Shown here one piece after another: positions 51,079 through 60,266 of a stretch of DNA of 64,000 nucleotides; position 1 is the first letter of the stretch, and each line of letters begins with the position of its first letter. The DNA lies in assembly GCF_019733395.1 (NCBI RefSeq), contig NZ_JAIHOO010000001.1, forward strand, positions 1,922,001 to 1,986,000, written 5' to 3'. This DNA comes from Lysobacter sp. BMK333-48F3. Its GTDB lineage: Bacteria > Pseudomonadota > Gammaproteobacteria > Xanthomonadales > Xanthomonadaceae. The position numbers were made by a program, and so were the translations under genes. The notes beneath the pieces are model-generated. The model saw only the letters and a list, made by a program, of their open reading frames with translations. It ran no database searches and had not been told where the DNA came from.

Positions 51079-51792
51079 ATGCCCAAGTCCGACGGCAGCG
51101 AAGGCATCTGGAATAAGTTGCTGACCTCGTTGCGCGGCGGCGCGCACGAGCTCGGCGAAGCGCTGGCCGACAGCCAGGCGCTGCGCATCCTCGACCAGGA
51201 AATCCGCGACTGCGACCTGGAACTGCGCCAGTCGCGCGAGTCGCTGGCGCAGCTGATGGCGCGGCACAAGCTGGCCGAGCGCGAGCTGGGCGAGTCGGCC
51301 GACAAGGTCGGCGAGTACGAAGGCTATGCGCTCAAGGCGCTGCAGGCCGGCGACCAGCCGCTGGCGCTGGAAGTGGCCGACAAGGTGGTGCAGCTGGAAG
51401 CGCACCGGCGCGAGCAGGACGGCCACGTCGCCCAGCTCGCCGCCGCGGCGGCCGAACTGCGCAAGGCCATCGCCATGGCCGAAAGCAATATCCGCCGGCT
51501 CAAGCAGCAGCTGGACACGGTCAAGGCCACCGAAAGCATGCAGCGCGCGCAAGCCGCGGTCGCGCAACGCTACGCCGGCCCGCAGAGCCGGCTGCAGACC
51601 GCGGTCGATTCGCTGGCGCGGATCAAGCGCAAGCAGGCCGAACGCGGCGCGCGCATGGAGGCCGCGGCCGAACTGGCGCGCCAGGACGGCGGCGACGCGC
51701 TGGAACGCAAGCTGCGCGAGGCCGGGATCCTGCGCGACGAGGCCGGCGCGGAGGCGGTGCTGCAACGCTTGCGACAGAAGCTTCCGGGCTGA
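51079..51792 (+). CDS. PspA/IM30 family membrane-remodelling protein
   Basis: 237 residues, almost entirely helical and coiled-coil as in PspA/Vipp1. Family signs are the early amphipathic region GIWNKLLTSLRGGAHELGEALADSQALRILDQEIRD and the long heptad segments between about 40 and 200. These ESCRT-III-like proteins polymerise on stressed membranes. It begins 1 bp after the DUF2170 stop, the arrangement of yjfI-yjfJ in enterobacteria. Confidence 0.9.
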   Translation: MPKSDGSEGIWNKLLTSLRGGAHELGEALADSQALRILDQEIRDCDLELRQSRESLAQLMARHKLAERELGESADKVGEYEGYALKALQAGDQPLALEVADKVVQLEAHRREQDGHVAQLAAAAAELRKAIAMAESNIRRLKQQLDTVKATESMQRAQAAVAQRYAGPQSRLQTAVDSLARIKRKQAERGARMEAAAELARQDGGDALERKLREAGILRDEAGAEAVLQRLRQKLPG

Positions 51793-51850
51793 CCGGCGAC
51801 GTGCCGCGCCGCGCGCGGCGGGCGGGGAAGCCTGGGGAAGGGGAGGGACG

Positions 51851-52534
51851 ATGGGCGAGTTTCTGACCACGATATTTTCGTTGCCGACGGCGTTCTACAC
51901 CGTGCTGCTCGGCGTGGTGATCGGCTACTGGCTGCTGTCGGCGCTGGGCCTGGTCGGCGGCGAGATGATCGACGGCTGGATCGGCGGCGACGGCCACGGT
52001 CATGGCGGCCCCGGCCTGGGCGACCACACCCTCGCCGACGGCGCCCATCACCACCAGCAAGGCCTGTTCGATCCGCTGATGCGCCTGGGCCTGGGCGGCA
52101 TCCCGGTCACCGTGGTGCTGAGCGTGCTGATCGGCGTGTCCTGGGCCCTGACCTACCTGGCCGACGTCTATCTGCTGCGGCATCTGCCCGGCGTGGTGGC
52201 GCAGATCGTCGGCGGCGTAGCCGCGATCTTGGTCGCCTTCGCCCTGGCGATTCCGGTCTCGGCGCTGGCGCTGCGTCCGCTGCGCCGGCTGCTGCGCAAG
52301 ATGCAGCCCGGTCCGGCGCGGCCGATCCTGGGCCAGGTCGCGGTGGTGCGCAGCCCGGTCAACGCGGTCACCGGCACCGCCAGCATGGAAGACGGCGGCG
52401 CCGGGCTGATCCTGCAGATCCGCGACGACGACCCGGCGCGCTTCCAGCGCGGCGACCGGGTGGTGCTGATCGAATACCTCGAAGGCCAGAACGCGTACCG
52501 CGTGGTCAGCGAGGACGAATTCCGCGGCGCCTGA
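51851..52534 (+). CDS. Membrane protein with OB-fold domain (YqiJ-like)
   Basis: 227 residues from ATG 51851 (GGGAGGGACG upstream). Membrane segments at about 12-35, 88-110 and 122-145; a His-rich loop HGHGGPGLGDHTLADGAHHHQQG lies between the first two. After position 155 an NfeD-like OB fold follows (GPARPILGQVAVVRSPVNAVTG, GDRVVLIEYLEGQNAYRVV). YqiJ-type proteins partner flotillins, which matches the next gene. Confidence 0.85.
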   Translation: MGEFLTTIFSLPTAFYTVLLGVVIGYWLLSALGLVGGEMIDGWIGGDGHGHGGPGLGDHTLADGAHHHQQGLFDPLMRLGLGGIPVTVVLSVLIGVSWALTYLADVYLLRHLPGVVAQIVGGVAAILVAFALAIPVSALALRPLRRLLRKMQPGPARPILGQVAVVRSPVNAVTGTASMEDGGAGLILQIRDDDPARFQRGDRVVLIEYLEGQNAYRVVSEDEFRGA

Positions 52535-52615
52535 GGCCGCGAAGCGGTCCGTCCGACCGCGTCCGTCCGATGTCGGAGCCGTAGCGGCCGTCGCGGCCGC
52601 GCCTTGGGGGCGGTC

Positions 52616-52755
52616 GAATCCAGTTGTTCGAATCCAGTTTTTTTGAATCAAGTTGTTCGAATCCAGTTTTTTGAATCCAGTCGTTCGAATCCGGTTTTTG
52701 AAGCTAGTGATTCGAAGCTGGTTGTTCCAATCCGGGTTGGTCGAGTCATAGGGAG
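52616..52755. repeat. 14-bp tandem array upstream of the flotillin gene
   Basis: About ten units, starting GAATCCAGTTGTTC, GAATCCAGTTTTTTT, GAATCAAGTTGTTC, GAATCCAGTTTTTT, with unit starts at 52616, 52630, 52645, 52659, 52673, 52687, 52700, 52714, 52728 and 52743. It is AT-rich in a GC-rich genome, has alternating sub-types (GTTGTTC / GTTTTTT) and runs to the ribosome-binding site GGGAG. TTCGAA occurs at several junctions. Confidence 0.88.
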
Positions 52756-52761
52756 ATGCAA

Positions 52762-54816
52762 ATGGGTACTGCAATCATGGTGCTGACGCTGATCGGCGTG
52801 TCGCTGCTGATCCTGTTCGTCATGCTGCTGATGTTCAAAGCCTTCTACATCAAGGTGCCGCAGGGCACGGCCTTGATCGTCAACGACATGTCGTCCACGC
52901 CGAAGGTGCACTTCACCGGCGCGCTGGTCTATCCGGTGATCTACAAAAAGGAGTTCATGCAGATCTCCCTGATCACCCTGGAAGTCGACCGCCGGGCCAA
53001 GGACGGCCTGATCTGCCGCGACAACATGCGCGCCGACATCACCGTCGCGTTCTATCTGCGGGTCAACGAGACCCAGCAGGACGTGCTCAAGGTGGCCAAG
53101 GCGATCGGCGTCGACCGGGCTTCCGACCGCGCCGCGGTCAACGAGCTGTTCAACGCCAAGTTCTCCGAAGCGCTGAAGACGGTCGGCAAGCAGATCGAAT
53201 TCGTCAAGCTGTTCGAGAACCGGCAGGAGTTCCGCGACCGGATCATCGAGGTGATCGGCAACGACCTCAACGGCTACGTGCTCGAAGACGTCGCGATCGA
53301 CTACCTCGAGCAGACCCCGAAGGCCTCGCTGGACCCGAACAACATCCTCGACGCCGAAGGCATCCGCAAGATCACCGAGCTGACCGCGGCGCAGAACGTG
53401 ATCACCAACGAGCTCGAGCGCAACGAGCAGCTGGCGATCACCAAGAAGAACGTCGAGACCCGCGAGGCCATGCTGGCCCTGGAACGCCAGCAAGCCGACG
53501 CCGAGGCGCGGCAGAAGCGCGAGATCGAGACCATCCAGGCGCGCGAGCAGGCCGAGACCGCCAAGGTGCGCGAGGAAGAGCGTCTGAAGGCCGAGCAGGC
53601 GCGCATCGCCGCGCAGGAGCAGATCGACATCCGCGAGCAGAACCGCCTGCGCGAGGTCGAGGTGGCGCAGCAGAACCGCCAGCGCGCGGTGGTGATCGAG
53701 GTCGAGAAGGTGACCCGGGCCAAGGACCTGGAGATCGTCGCCCGCGAGCGCGAGGTCGAGCTGAACCGGATCGACAAGGAAAAGGCGCTGGAAGAGCAGC
53801 GCAAGGACATCGCCAACGTGATTCGCGAGCGGATCGCGGTCGAGAAGACCGTGGCCCAGGAAGAGGAGCGGATCAAGGAAGTGCGCCAGGTCTCCGAGGC
53901 CGACCGGGCCAAGCAGGTCACCGTGCTCGCCGCCCAGGCCGCGGCCGAGGAAGAGCTGGTGCGCCAGGTCAAGCAGGCCGAGGCCGACGAGGTCGCGTCC
54001 AAGCACAAGGCCACGCAGATGACCGTGCTGGCCCAGGCCGAACTGGAAGCGGCCGGCAAGAGCGCCGAAGCCAAGAAGAAGCTGGCCGAGGGCATCGAGG
54101 CCGAGCGCGCGGCGCCGGGCCTGGCCGATGCGCGGGTGCGCGAAGTCGCCGCCGCGGCGGCCGAGAAGGAAGGCCTGGCGCAGGCGCGAGTGATCGCCGA
54201 AACCATGGCCGCCGAGGCCAAGGGCGAGCAGGACAAGGGCCTGGCCCAGGCGCGGGTGATCGAGGTGCAGGCCGAGGCCAAGCAGAAACAGGGCCTATCC
54301 GACGCCAAGGTGCTGGAAGAGAACCTGTTCGCGCAGGCGCGCGGCGAGGAGCAGCTGGGCGTGGCCAAGGCCAAGGCGACCAAGGACCTGGGCCTGTCCG
54401 AGGCCGAGGTGCTGCTGCAGAAGTTCAAGGCCGAGGCCGAGGGCCTGGGGCAGAAGTTCGGCGCGCTGGATGCGCTCAGCGACCAGGCGCGCGCCCACGA
54501 AGAGTTCCGCATGCAGCTGGAAAAGAGCTTCGAGCAGGCCATCGCCGGGATCGAGGCCAACAAGGAAATCGCCAAGGAGCAGTCCGAGGTGCTGGCCGCC
54601 GCGCTCAGCAAGGCCAACATCGACATCGTCGGCGGCGAGGGTGCGTTCTTTGATTCCTTCGCCAAGGCCTTGTCGGTCGGCAAGGCGATCGAAGGCGTGG
54701 CCGGCAAGAGCCCGATCGTGCAGGACGTGCTGCAGCGTCTGTTGACCAAGGCCGACGCCAAGACCGACGGCAAGGGCGACGGCAAGCTCGCCGGCGAAGC
54801 AGCGCTGGACTCCTGA
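52762..54816 (+). CDS. Flotillin family protein (YqiK-like)
   Basis: 684 residues from ATG 52762; an ATG at 52756 touches the GGGAG ribosome-binding site and is too close. One N-terminal membrane segment (VLTLIGVSLLILFVMLLMF), an SPFH/band-7 domain (about 30-195) ending with EGIRKITELTAAQNVI, then a very long Glu/Ala-rich coiled coil (about 200-610) with short internal repeats such as GLAQARVIAETMAAEAKGEQ, and a C-terminal KANIDIVGGEGAFFDSFAKALS, which is the conserved YqiK/flotillin C-terminal motif. It forms membrane microdomain scaffolds. Confidence 0.9.
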   Translation: MGTAIMVLTLIGVSLLILFVMLLMFKAFYIKVPQGTALIVNDMSSTPKVHFTGALVYPVIYKKEFMQISLITLEVDRRAKDGLICRDNMRADITVAFYLRVNETQQDVLKVAKAIGVDRASDRAAVNELFNAKFSEALKTVGKQIEFVKLFENRQEFRDRIIEVIGNDLNGYVLEDVAIDYLEQTPKASLDPNNILDAEGIRKITELTAAQNVITNELERNEQLAITKKNVETREAMLALERQQADAEARQKREIETIQAREQAETAKVREEERLKAEQARIAAQEQIDIREQNRLREVEVAQQNRQRAVVIEVEKVTRAKDLEIVAREREVELNRIDKEKALEEQRKDIANVIRERIAVEKTVAQEEERIKEVRQVSEADRAKQVTVLAAQAAAEEELVRQVKQAEADEVASKHKATQMTVLAQAELEAAGKSAEAKKKLAEGIEAERAAPGLADARVREVAAAAAEKEGLAQARVIAETMAAEAKGEQDKGLAQARVIEVQAEAKQKQGLSDAKVLEENLFAQARGEEQLGVAKAKATKDLGLSEAEVLLQKFKAEAEGLGQKFGALDALSDQARAHEEFRMQLEKSFEQAIAGIEANKEIAKEQSEVLAAALSKANIDIVGGEGAFFDSFAKALSVGKAIEGVAGKSPIVQDVLQRLLTKADAKTDGKGDGKLAGEAALDS

Positions 54817-54908
54817 GCGCCAGCCGGACCAGGGAACGCGCCGCCGCCCGGCGGCGCATCGGTGTGACGCCGGCCGCGCGCGGCCGGCCGGATCGTTAGG
54901 ACGGACAG

Positions 54909-57900
54909 ATGGCGGACACTCAAGCGGCTGCGACAGCGGCCAAGGGCGAGGGCAACTCGGCGGTCGACCAGGCGGTCGCCCAGGGCGGCGCGTACGAGGT
55001 GCTGAGCAAGCGCCTGGCCGAACAGGGCCAGCGCCTGCGCGGCGTCGCCCAGGACTTGAACCGGCGCCGCCTGGAGGAGTTCGGCAGCAGCCAGATGGAG
55101 GCGATCGGCCGCTTCCGCATCCGCACCGAGCACAACTGCGTCGCCCGCGACATCGTCCAGGTCGGCGACTGCCTGCTGTTCGGCTACAACGTGTTCATGG
55201 GGTTGAAGAAGGAGACCACGGTCGCCGACGTGTTCTGCCTGTACAAGCTGGTGCAGGGCGCGGAGGGGTACGACGTCACCCCGGTCGAGCTCAAGGGCAG
55301 CTTCCTCGGCAACGACAGTTTCGCCAACGACTTCCGCGAGCTCTACGCCTACTACAAGCACACCCGGCTGATCCAGCTGATCGTGCGCGACGGCAAGCTG
55401 CTGGCCGCGTTCCAGATCGGCGAGCGGATCACCGACCTGCGCGTGTTCCGCTGGTCGGTCTCGCCCGACGGCGAGGTGCGCTACATCGACAACCGCGGCG
55501 AGCGCGACATCGCCCTGCCGGCGCCGTACGACTTCGAGTGGATCCGCGCGACCCGCGAGCAGGTGGTCAACGGCCGCCACCCGCACCTGAACATCCTCGA
55601 CAGCGTGTTCGTCGAGACCGTCAACGGCGACCTGACCATCAAGGTCGAGAACAACACCGAAGACGGCCAGGGCATCTACCGCGAGCCGGTCGCCGACAAG
55701 ACCCAGTCGCTGGACGACGCTCAGGTCGACTACGCCCGGGTCGGCAGCCTGATCCTGCTCAAGATCCTGCCCTACCGCGAGGAGCAGTGGCGCTACCTGG
55801 TGTTCAACACCCTCAGCCGAAAGGTGGTGCGGCTGGACGAGATCGGCCTGGCCTGCATCCAACTGCCGGAAGACCACGGCATCATCTTCCCCGGCGGCTA
55901 CTACCTGCAGAACGGCGAACACAAGCGGTTCGAGCAGCCGATGCAGGGCATGCGCTACAAGCGCAACATCCGCTCGCCCAACGGCGAAGACGTGCTGTAC
56001 CTGTTCTACGAGCCCGAGCAGGGCCGCACCGCGATGTTCACCTACAACCTGATCGAGCGGCGCCTGCAGACGCCGATCTTCGGCCACGGCTATGCGCGCC
56101 TGGAAGACGGGCGGATGGTGATCTTCGCCACCGAAAGCGACGAGCCGACCCGGGTCCACCCGATGCAGGTCTGGCAGACGCCGTACGCCAGCGACGAGTA
56201 CGCGGCGCGGCAGCCGGCCGGCAACAGCTTCATGGGCAAGATCGGCAACGCCGAGCTGGTGCGCGGGGTGTCCGAGCTGGTCAGCCTGAGCCGCGAGATC
56301 GAGGCCGGCGAGGTTTCGGCGCAGCGCTACGGCCTGCTGGCGCAGAACACCCGGCGCCTGTTCGACGCCTATCACTGGCTAGCCGAGCCGGACTGCGGCG
56401 AACTGGCGCCGCTGCTGCGCGAGATCGCCGCCACCGCCGAATCGGTGTTGGACGAGTACGAGAAAGTCGAGAGCATCCGCGCCCAGTCCGAGCGCGCGAT
56501 GAGCGAGGCGCAGGCCCGGCAGAAGGCCTTGCTGGACAGCCTGCAGCCGGAGAACTGGGAGCAGGTGCAGGCCTTCGTCGATGCGCTCAACGGCCTGACC
56601 GCGCAGCGCGGCCACTTGCTGACCATCCGCGAGTACCGCTATATCGACGTAGCGGCGATCGACGCGATGGAGCAGGCCCTGGTCGCCGCGCACGAGCGCA
56701 TCGGCGCGGCCACCGGCGCCTTCCTGGCCGGCGACAAGGCCCTGGCGCCGATGAGCGAGCGGCTCAAGACGCTCGACGCGCAGGCGCAGGCCGCGACCAC
56801 GGCGGCGCAGTTGGCCGAGCCGGCGGCGCAGATGCAGGCGATGTCGGCCGACCTGGACATGCTGTCGGGCCTGATGGCCACGCTCAAGGTCGAGGACGCC
56901 ACCCAGCGCACCCGCGTGGTCGAGGCGATCTCGGAGATCTACGCCCGCCTCAACCAGGCCAAGGCACGCGCCGACCAGCGCCGCAAGCAGCTCGGCTCGG
57001 CCGAATCGGTGGCCCAGTTCGGCGCGCAGTTCAGCCTGTTCGGGCAGAGCGTGGCCAGCGCCCTGGCCCTGGCCCAGGATCCGGAGAAGGCCGACGAGCA
57101 ACTGTCGCGCCTGCTGGTGCAGTTGGAGGAGCTGGAAAGCCAGTTCGGCGAGCACGAGAACTTCCTCGGCGACATCCTGGCCAAGCGCGAGGAGTTGCTG
57201 GAGACCTTCGAGGCGCACAAGCAGACCCTGCTCGACGACCGCCAGCGCAAGGCGCAGGCGGTGATGGACGCGGCCGCGCGCATCCTCGAAGGCCTGAGCC
57301 GGCGCACCGCGCGCTTCGCCGACGCCGACGAGCTCAATGCCTTCTTCGCCGGCGACGCGCTGATCCTCAAGCTGCGCGAGCTGGCCGAGCGCCTGCGCGC
57401 GCTCAAGGACAGCGTCAAGGCCGACGACGTCGAAGCCAGGCTCAAGGGCGCGCGCGACCAGGCGGTGCGCGCGCTGCGCGACCGCAGCGAGTTGTTCGAA
57501 GCCGGCGGCGACGTGATCAAGCTCGGCCCGCGCCACCGCTTCAGCGTCAACACCCAGGAACTGGACCTGACCCTGATGCCGCGCGGCGAGGCGCTGCACC
57601 TGCACCTGACCGGCACCGACTTCTTCGAGCCGATCGCCGATGCCGAGCTGGACGCGGCGCGCGCCTACTGGGGTGTATCGCTGGATTCCGAATCGCCGCA
57701 GCTGTATCGCGGCGAGTACCTGGCCGGTCTGGCGATCGAGGCCGCCCAGGCCCAGCGCGAAGGGCTCAGCCTGGACCTGCTGCGCCAGCAGCTGGCCCAG
57801 CCCGAGGCGCTGGCCAAGACCCTGCGCGACTTCGCCGCGCCGCGTTACCGCGAGGGCTACGAGAAGGGCATCCACGACCACGACGCGGCGTTGATCCTGC

Positions 57901-60257
57901 AGGCGCTGCTGCCGCTGCGCGACAGCGCCGGCCGGCTGGCCTATGCGCCGGCGGCGCGCGCCTGGGCGATGCTGTTCTGGTCGCAGGCCGGTCGGGCGGA
58001 GGCGCCGCAACAGTGGCCGCAGCGCGCCCGCACCGCCGCCGACGTCGAGCGTCTGTTCGGCGCCGGCGAAGCGCTGCAGGCGCTGCGCGAGGAGATCGCC
58101 TTGGCGCTGCAGGCCTATGCCGAGACCCAGACCCTGGCCCTGGACCCGGCGCTGCACGCCAGCGCGGCCGAGTACCTGAGCCTGGAGCTGGCCGCCGAGC
58201 GGCCGCAGTTCGCGCTCAGCAAATACGCCCAGCAACTGGCCAACGCGCTGCGCGAGAAACTGGCCGCGGCGCGGATGTGGGACGGCTTCGCCGCCGCCCT
58301 GCAGGGACTGGAGCAGCGCCTGGGCGCGCGCTGGGCGCTGGCGATGCATTGGCTGGAGGCCTTGGCGCGCACGCCGGAACTGGCGCCGCTGGCGCCGTAC
58401 GCGGCCGAGGCGGCGGCGCTGCTGTTGCTCGACGAGCGTTTCCCCAAGCAGTTCACCGAACTCGACCTGGGCGCGACCGTGCAGGGGCTGCTCGGCGAGC
58501 ACCCGCGCATCCGCGAGGGCCGCATGGCGCTGGCGATCGACGATTGGTCGGCGCGCCTGCGCGAGCACCGCCAGCGTTTCCTGCCCGGCTTCCAGCGCTA
58601 TCACGCCCTGCGCCAGCAGGTGGTCGCGCGCGAACGCGCGACGCTGCGCCTGGAGGAGTTCAAGCCGCGGCCGCTGAGCTCGTTCGTGCGCAACAAGCTG
58701 ATCAACGACGTCTACCTGGGGGTGATCGGCGACAACCTGGCTAAGCAGATGGGCACGGTCGGCGAGAGCAAGCGCAGCGACCTGATGGGCCTGCTGATGA
58801 TGATCTCGCCGCCGGGCTACGGAAAAACCACGTTGATGGAGTACGTGGCGCACCGGTTGGGGTTGATCTTCATGAAGGTCAACGGCCCCGCGCTCGGCCA
58901 CGAGGTGTGCTCGCTCGACCCGGCCCAGGCGCCGGACGCGACCTCGCGCCAGGAGCTGGAGAAGCTCAACCTGGCGCTGGAGATGGGCAACAACGTGATG
59001 CTGTACGTCGACGACATCCAGCACACCCATCCCGAGTTCCTGCAGAAATTCATCTCGCTGTGCGACGGCACCCGCCGCATCGAAGGCGTGTGGAAGGGCC
59101 GCACCCGCACCTACGACATGCGCGGCAAGAAGTTCTGCGTGGTCATGGCCGGCAACCCGTACACCGAGTCCGGCGAGATGTTCAAGATTCCGGACATGCT
59201 GGCCAACCGCGCCGACATCTACAACCTCGGCGACGTGCTCGGCGGGATGGAGCAGGCCTTCCTGCTCAGCTACATCGAGAACAGCCTGACCAGCAACCCG
59301 GTGCTGGCGCCGCTGGCCACGCGCGAGATGGCCGACCTGTACCGCTTCGTCGCCAAGGCCGAGGGCGGCGCGTTCTCGGCCAACGAACTGAGCCACGCCT
59401 ACAGCGGCGCGGAGATCAACGAGATCGTCGCCACCCTGGAACGGCTGATTGCGGTGCGCGACGTGGTCTACAAGGTCAACCAGCAGTACATCGCCAGCGC
59501 TGCGCAGGCCGACAAGTACCGCACCGAGCCGCCGTTCAAGCTGCAGGGCAGCTACCGCAACATGAACAAGCTGGCCGAGAAGATCTCGCCGGTGATGAAT
59601 CCCGCCGAGCTGCAGCAGTTGATCGGCGATCATTATCTCGGCGAGGCGCAGCTGCTGACCTCGGGCGCGGAAGAGAACCTGCTCAAGCTCGGCGAGTTGC
59701 GCGGCGTGCTCGGCGAAGCCGAGGCCGCGCGCTGGACCCAGATCAAGCGCGACTTCCTGCGCAACAAGGCGATGGGCGCGGCCGACGACGACGTCGGCGG
59801 ACGGGTGGTGGCGCAACTGGCCGATCTGGTCGAGAGCGTGCGCGGGCTGGATGCGGCGGCGCAGACCGCGGCCGCGCCGGCTGCAGCGCCCGAGCCGGCG
59901 CCCTGGCCGCAACTGCTGGCCGCGCTGGAGCGGCTGACCGCGGCGCAGGGCGAAGCGCGCGCCGCTGCGGCGCCGGCACCAGCCCAGGCGCCGCCGGCCG
60001 CCCAGCCCCTGGCCGAGCTGCTGCACGGTCTCGGCCCCTCGCTGCAACAGGCGCTGGACCCGCTGGTCGAGCGGCTGCAGGACAGCGGCGAGCGCCAGAG
60101 CCGGATCAACGAGGCCCTGGTCGAACTGTTCAAGCAGCTCGGCGAGCGCGAGATCCAGGACGCGCCGACCCGCGCGGCGATGACCGAACAACAGCGCGAG
60201 CTGCAGCGCGCGCTCAACGAATTCGCCGACCGGCTCAACGGCCGCGTGCCGCGCTGA
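54909..60257 (+). CDS. Giant AAA ATPase associated with flotillin/PspA (DNA repair ATPase-like annotation)
   Basis: 1782 residues. Residues about 1-450 form a beta-rich domain (for example MFTYNLIERRLQTPIFGHGYARL) that reads like a propeller; about 450-900 are mostly coiled coil; about 900-1270 mixed helical. The AAA module starts near 1270: Walker A SPPGYGKTTLMEY (Ser1300, Lys1306), Walker B VMLYVDDIQHTHPEFLQK, then VVMAGNPYTESGEMFKIPDML (sensor 1) and a Ser/Arg-rich end. Close relatives are called DNA repair ATPases, but nothing here indicates a DNA role; the neighbours point to membranes. C-terminal 150 residues are Ala/Pro-rich and helical. Confidence 0.85.
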   Translation: MADTQAAATAAKGEGNSAVDQAVAQGGAYEVLSKRLAEQGQRLRGVAQDLNRRRLEEFGSSQMEAIGRFRIRTEHNCVARDIVQVGDCLLFGYNVFMGLKKETTVADVFCLYKLVQGAEGYDVTPVELKGSFLGNDSFANDFRELYAYYKHTRLIQLIVRDGKLLAAFQIGERITDLRVFRWSVSPDGEVRYIDNRGERDIALPAPYDFEWIRATREQVVNGRHPHLNILDSVFVETVNGDLTIKVENNTEDGQGIYREPVADKTQSLDDAQVDYARVGSLILLKILPYREEQWRYLVFNTLSRKVVRLDEIGLACIQLPEDHGIIFPGGYYLQNGEHKRFEQPMQGMRYKRNIRSPNGEDVLYLFYEPEQGRTAMFTYNLIERRLQTPIFGHGYARLEDGRMVIFATESDEPTRVHPMQVWQTPYASDEYAARQPAGNSFMGKIGNAELVRGVSELVSLSREIEAGEVSAQRYGLLAQNTRRLFDAYHWLAEPDCGELAPLLREIAATAESVLDEYEKVESIRAQSERAMSEAQARQKALLDSLQPENWEQVQAFVDALNGLTAQRGHLLTIREYRYIDVAAIDAMEQALVAAHERIGAATGAFLAGDKALAPMSERLKTLDAQAQAATTAAQLAEPAAQMQAMSADLDMLSGLMATLKVEDATQRTRVVEAISEIYARLNQAKARADQRRKQLGSAESVAQFGAQFSLFGQSVASALALAQDPEKADEQLSRLLVQLEELESQFGEHENFLGDILAKREELLETFEAHKQTLLDDRQRKAQAVMDAAARILEGLSRRTARFADADELNAFFAGDALILKLRELAERLRALKDSVKADDVEARLKGARDQAVRALRDRSELFEAGGDVIKLGPRHRFSVNTQELDLTLMPRGEALHLHLTGTDFFEPIADAELDAARAYWGVSLDSESPQLYRGEYLAGLAIEAAQAQREGLSLDLLRQQLAQPEALAKTLRDFAAPRYREGYEKGIHDHDAALILQALLPLRDSAGRLAYAPAARAWAMLFWSQAGRAEAPQQWPQRARTAADVERLFGAGEALQALREEIALALQAYAETQTLALDPALHASAAEYLSLELAAERPQFALSKYAQQLANALREKLAAARMWDGFAAALQGLEQRLGARWALAMHWLEALARTPELAPLAPYAAEAAALLLLDERFPKQFTELDLGATVQGLLGEHPRIREGRMALAIDDWSARLREHRQRFLPGFQRYHALRQQVVARERATLRLEEFKPRPLSSFVRNKLINDVYLGVIGDNLAKQMGTVGESKRSDLMGLLMMISPPGYGKTTLMEYVAHRLGLIFMKVNGPALGHEVCSLDPAQAPDATSRQELEKLNLALEMGNNVMLYVDDIQHTHPEFLQKFISLCDGTRRIEGVWKGRTRTYDMRGKKFCVVMAGNPYTESGEMFKIPDMLANRADIYNLGDVLGGMEQAFLLSYIENSLTSNPVLAPLATREMADLYRFVAKAEGGAFSANELSHAYSGAEINEIVATLERLIAVRDVVYKVNQQYIASAAQADKYRTEPPFKLQGSYRNMNKLAEKISPVMNPAELQQLIGDHYLGEAQLLTSGAEENLLKLGELRGVLGEAEAARWTQIKRDFLRNKAMGAADDDVGGRVVAQLADLVESVRGLDAAAQTAAAPAAAPEPAPWPQLLAALERLTAAQGEARAAAAPAPAQAPPAAQPLAELLHGLGPSLQQALDPLVERLQDSGERQSRINEALVELFKQLGEREIQDAPTRAAMTEQQRELQRALNEFADRLNGRVPR

Positions 60258-60266
60258 GGACAGACC

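Noticed and set aside
53301..56375. Minus-strand open frame of 1024 codons opposite flotillin and ATPase
   Set aside because: It spans two plus-strand genes and their intergenic region; Ser/Arg-rich low complexity without homology signs.
54909..60257. SMC/RecN-type DNA repair protein
   Set aside because: The ATP-binding site is a single AAA module near the C-terminus, not split N- and C-terminal ABC-type lobes; no hinge is visible.
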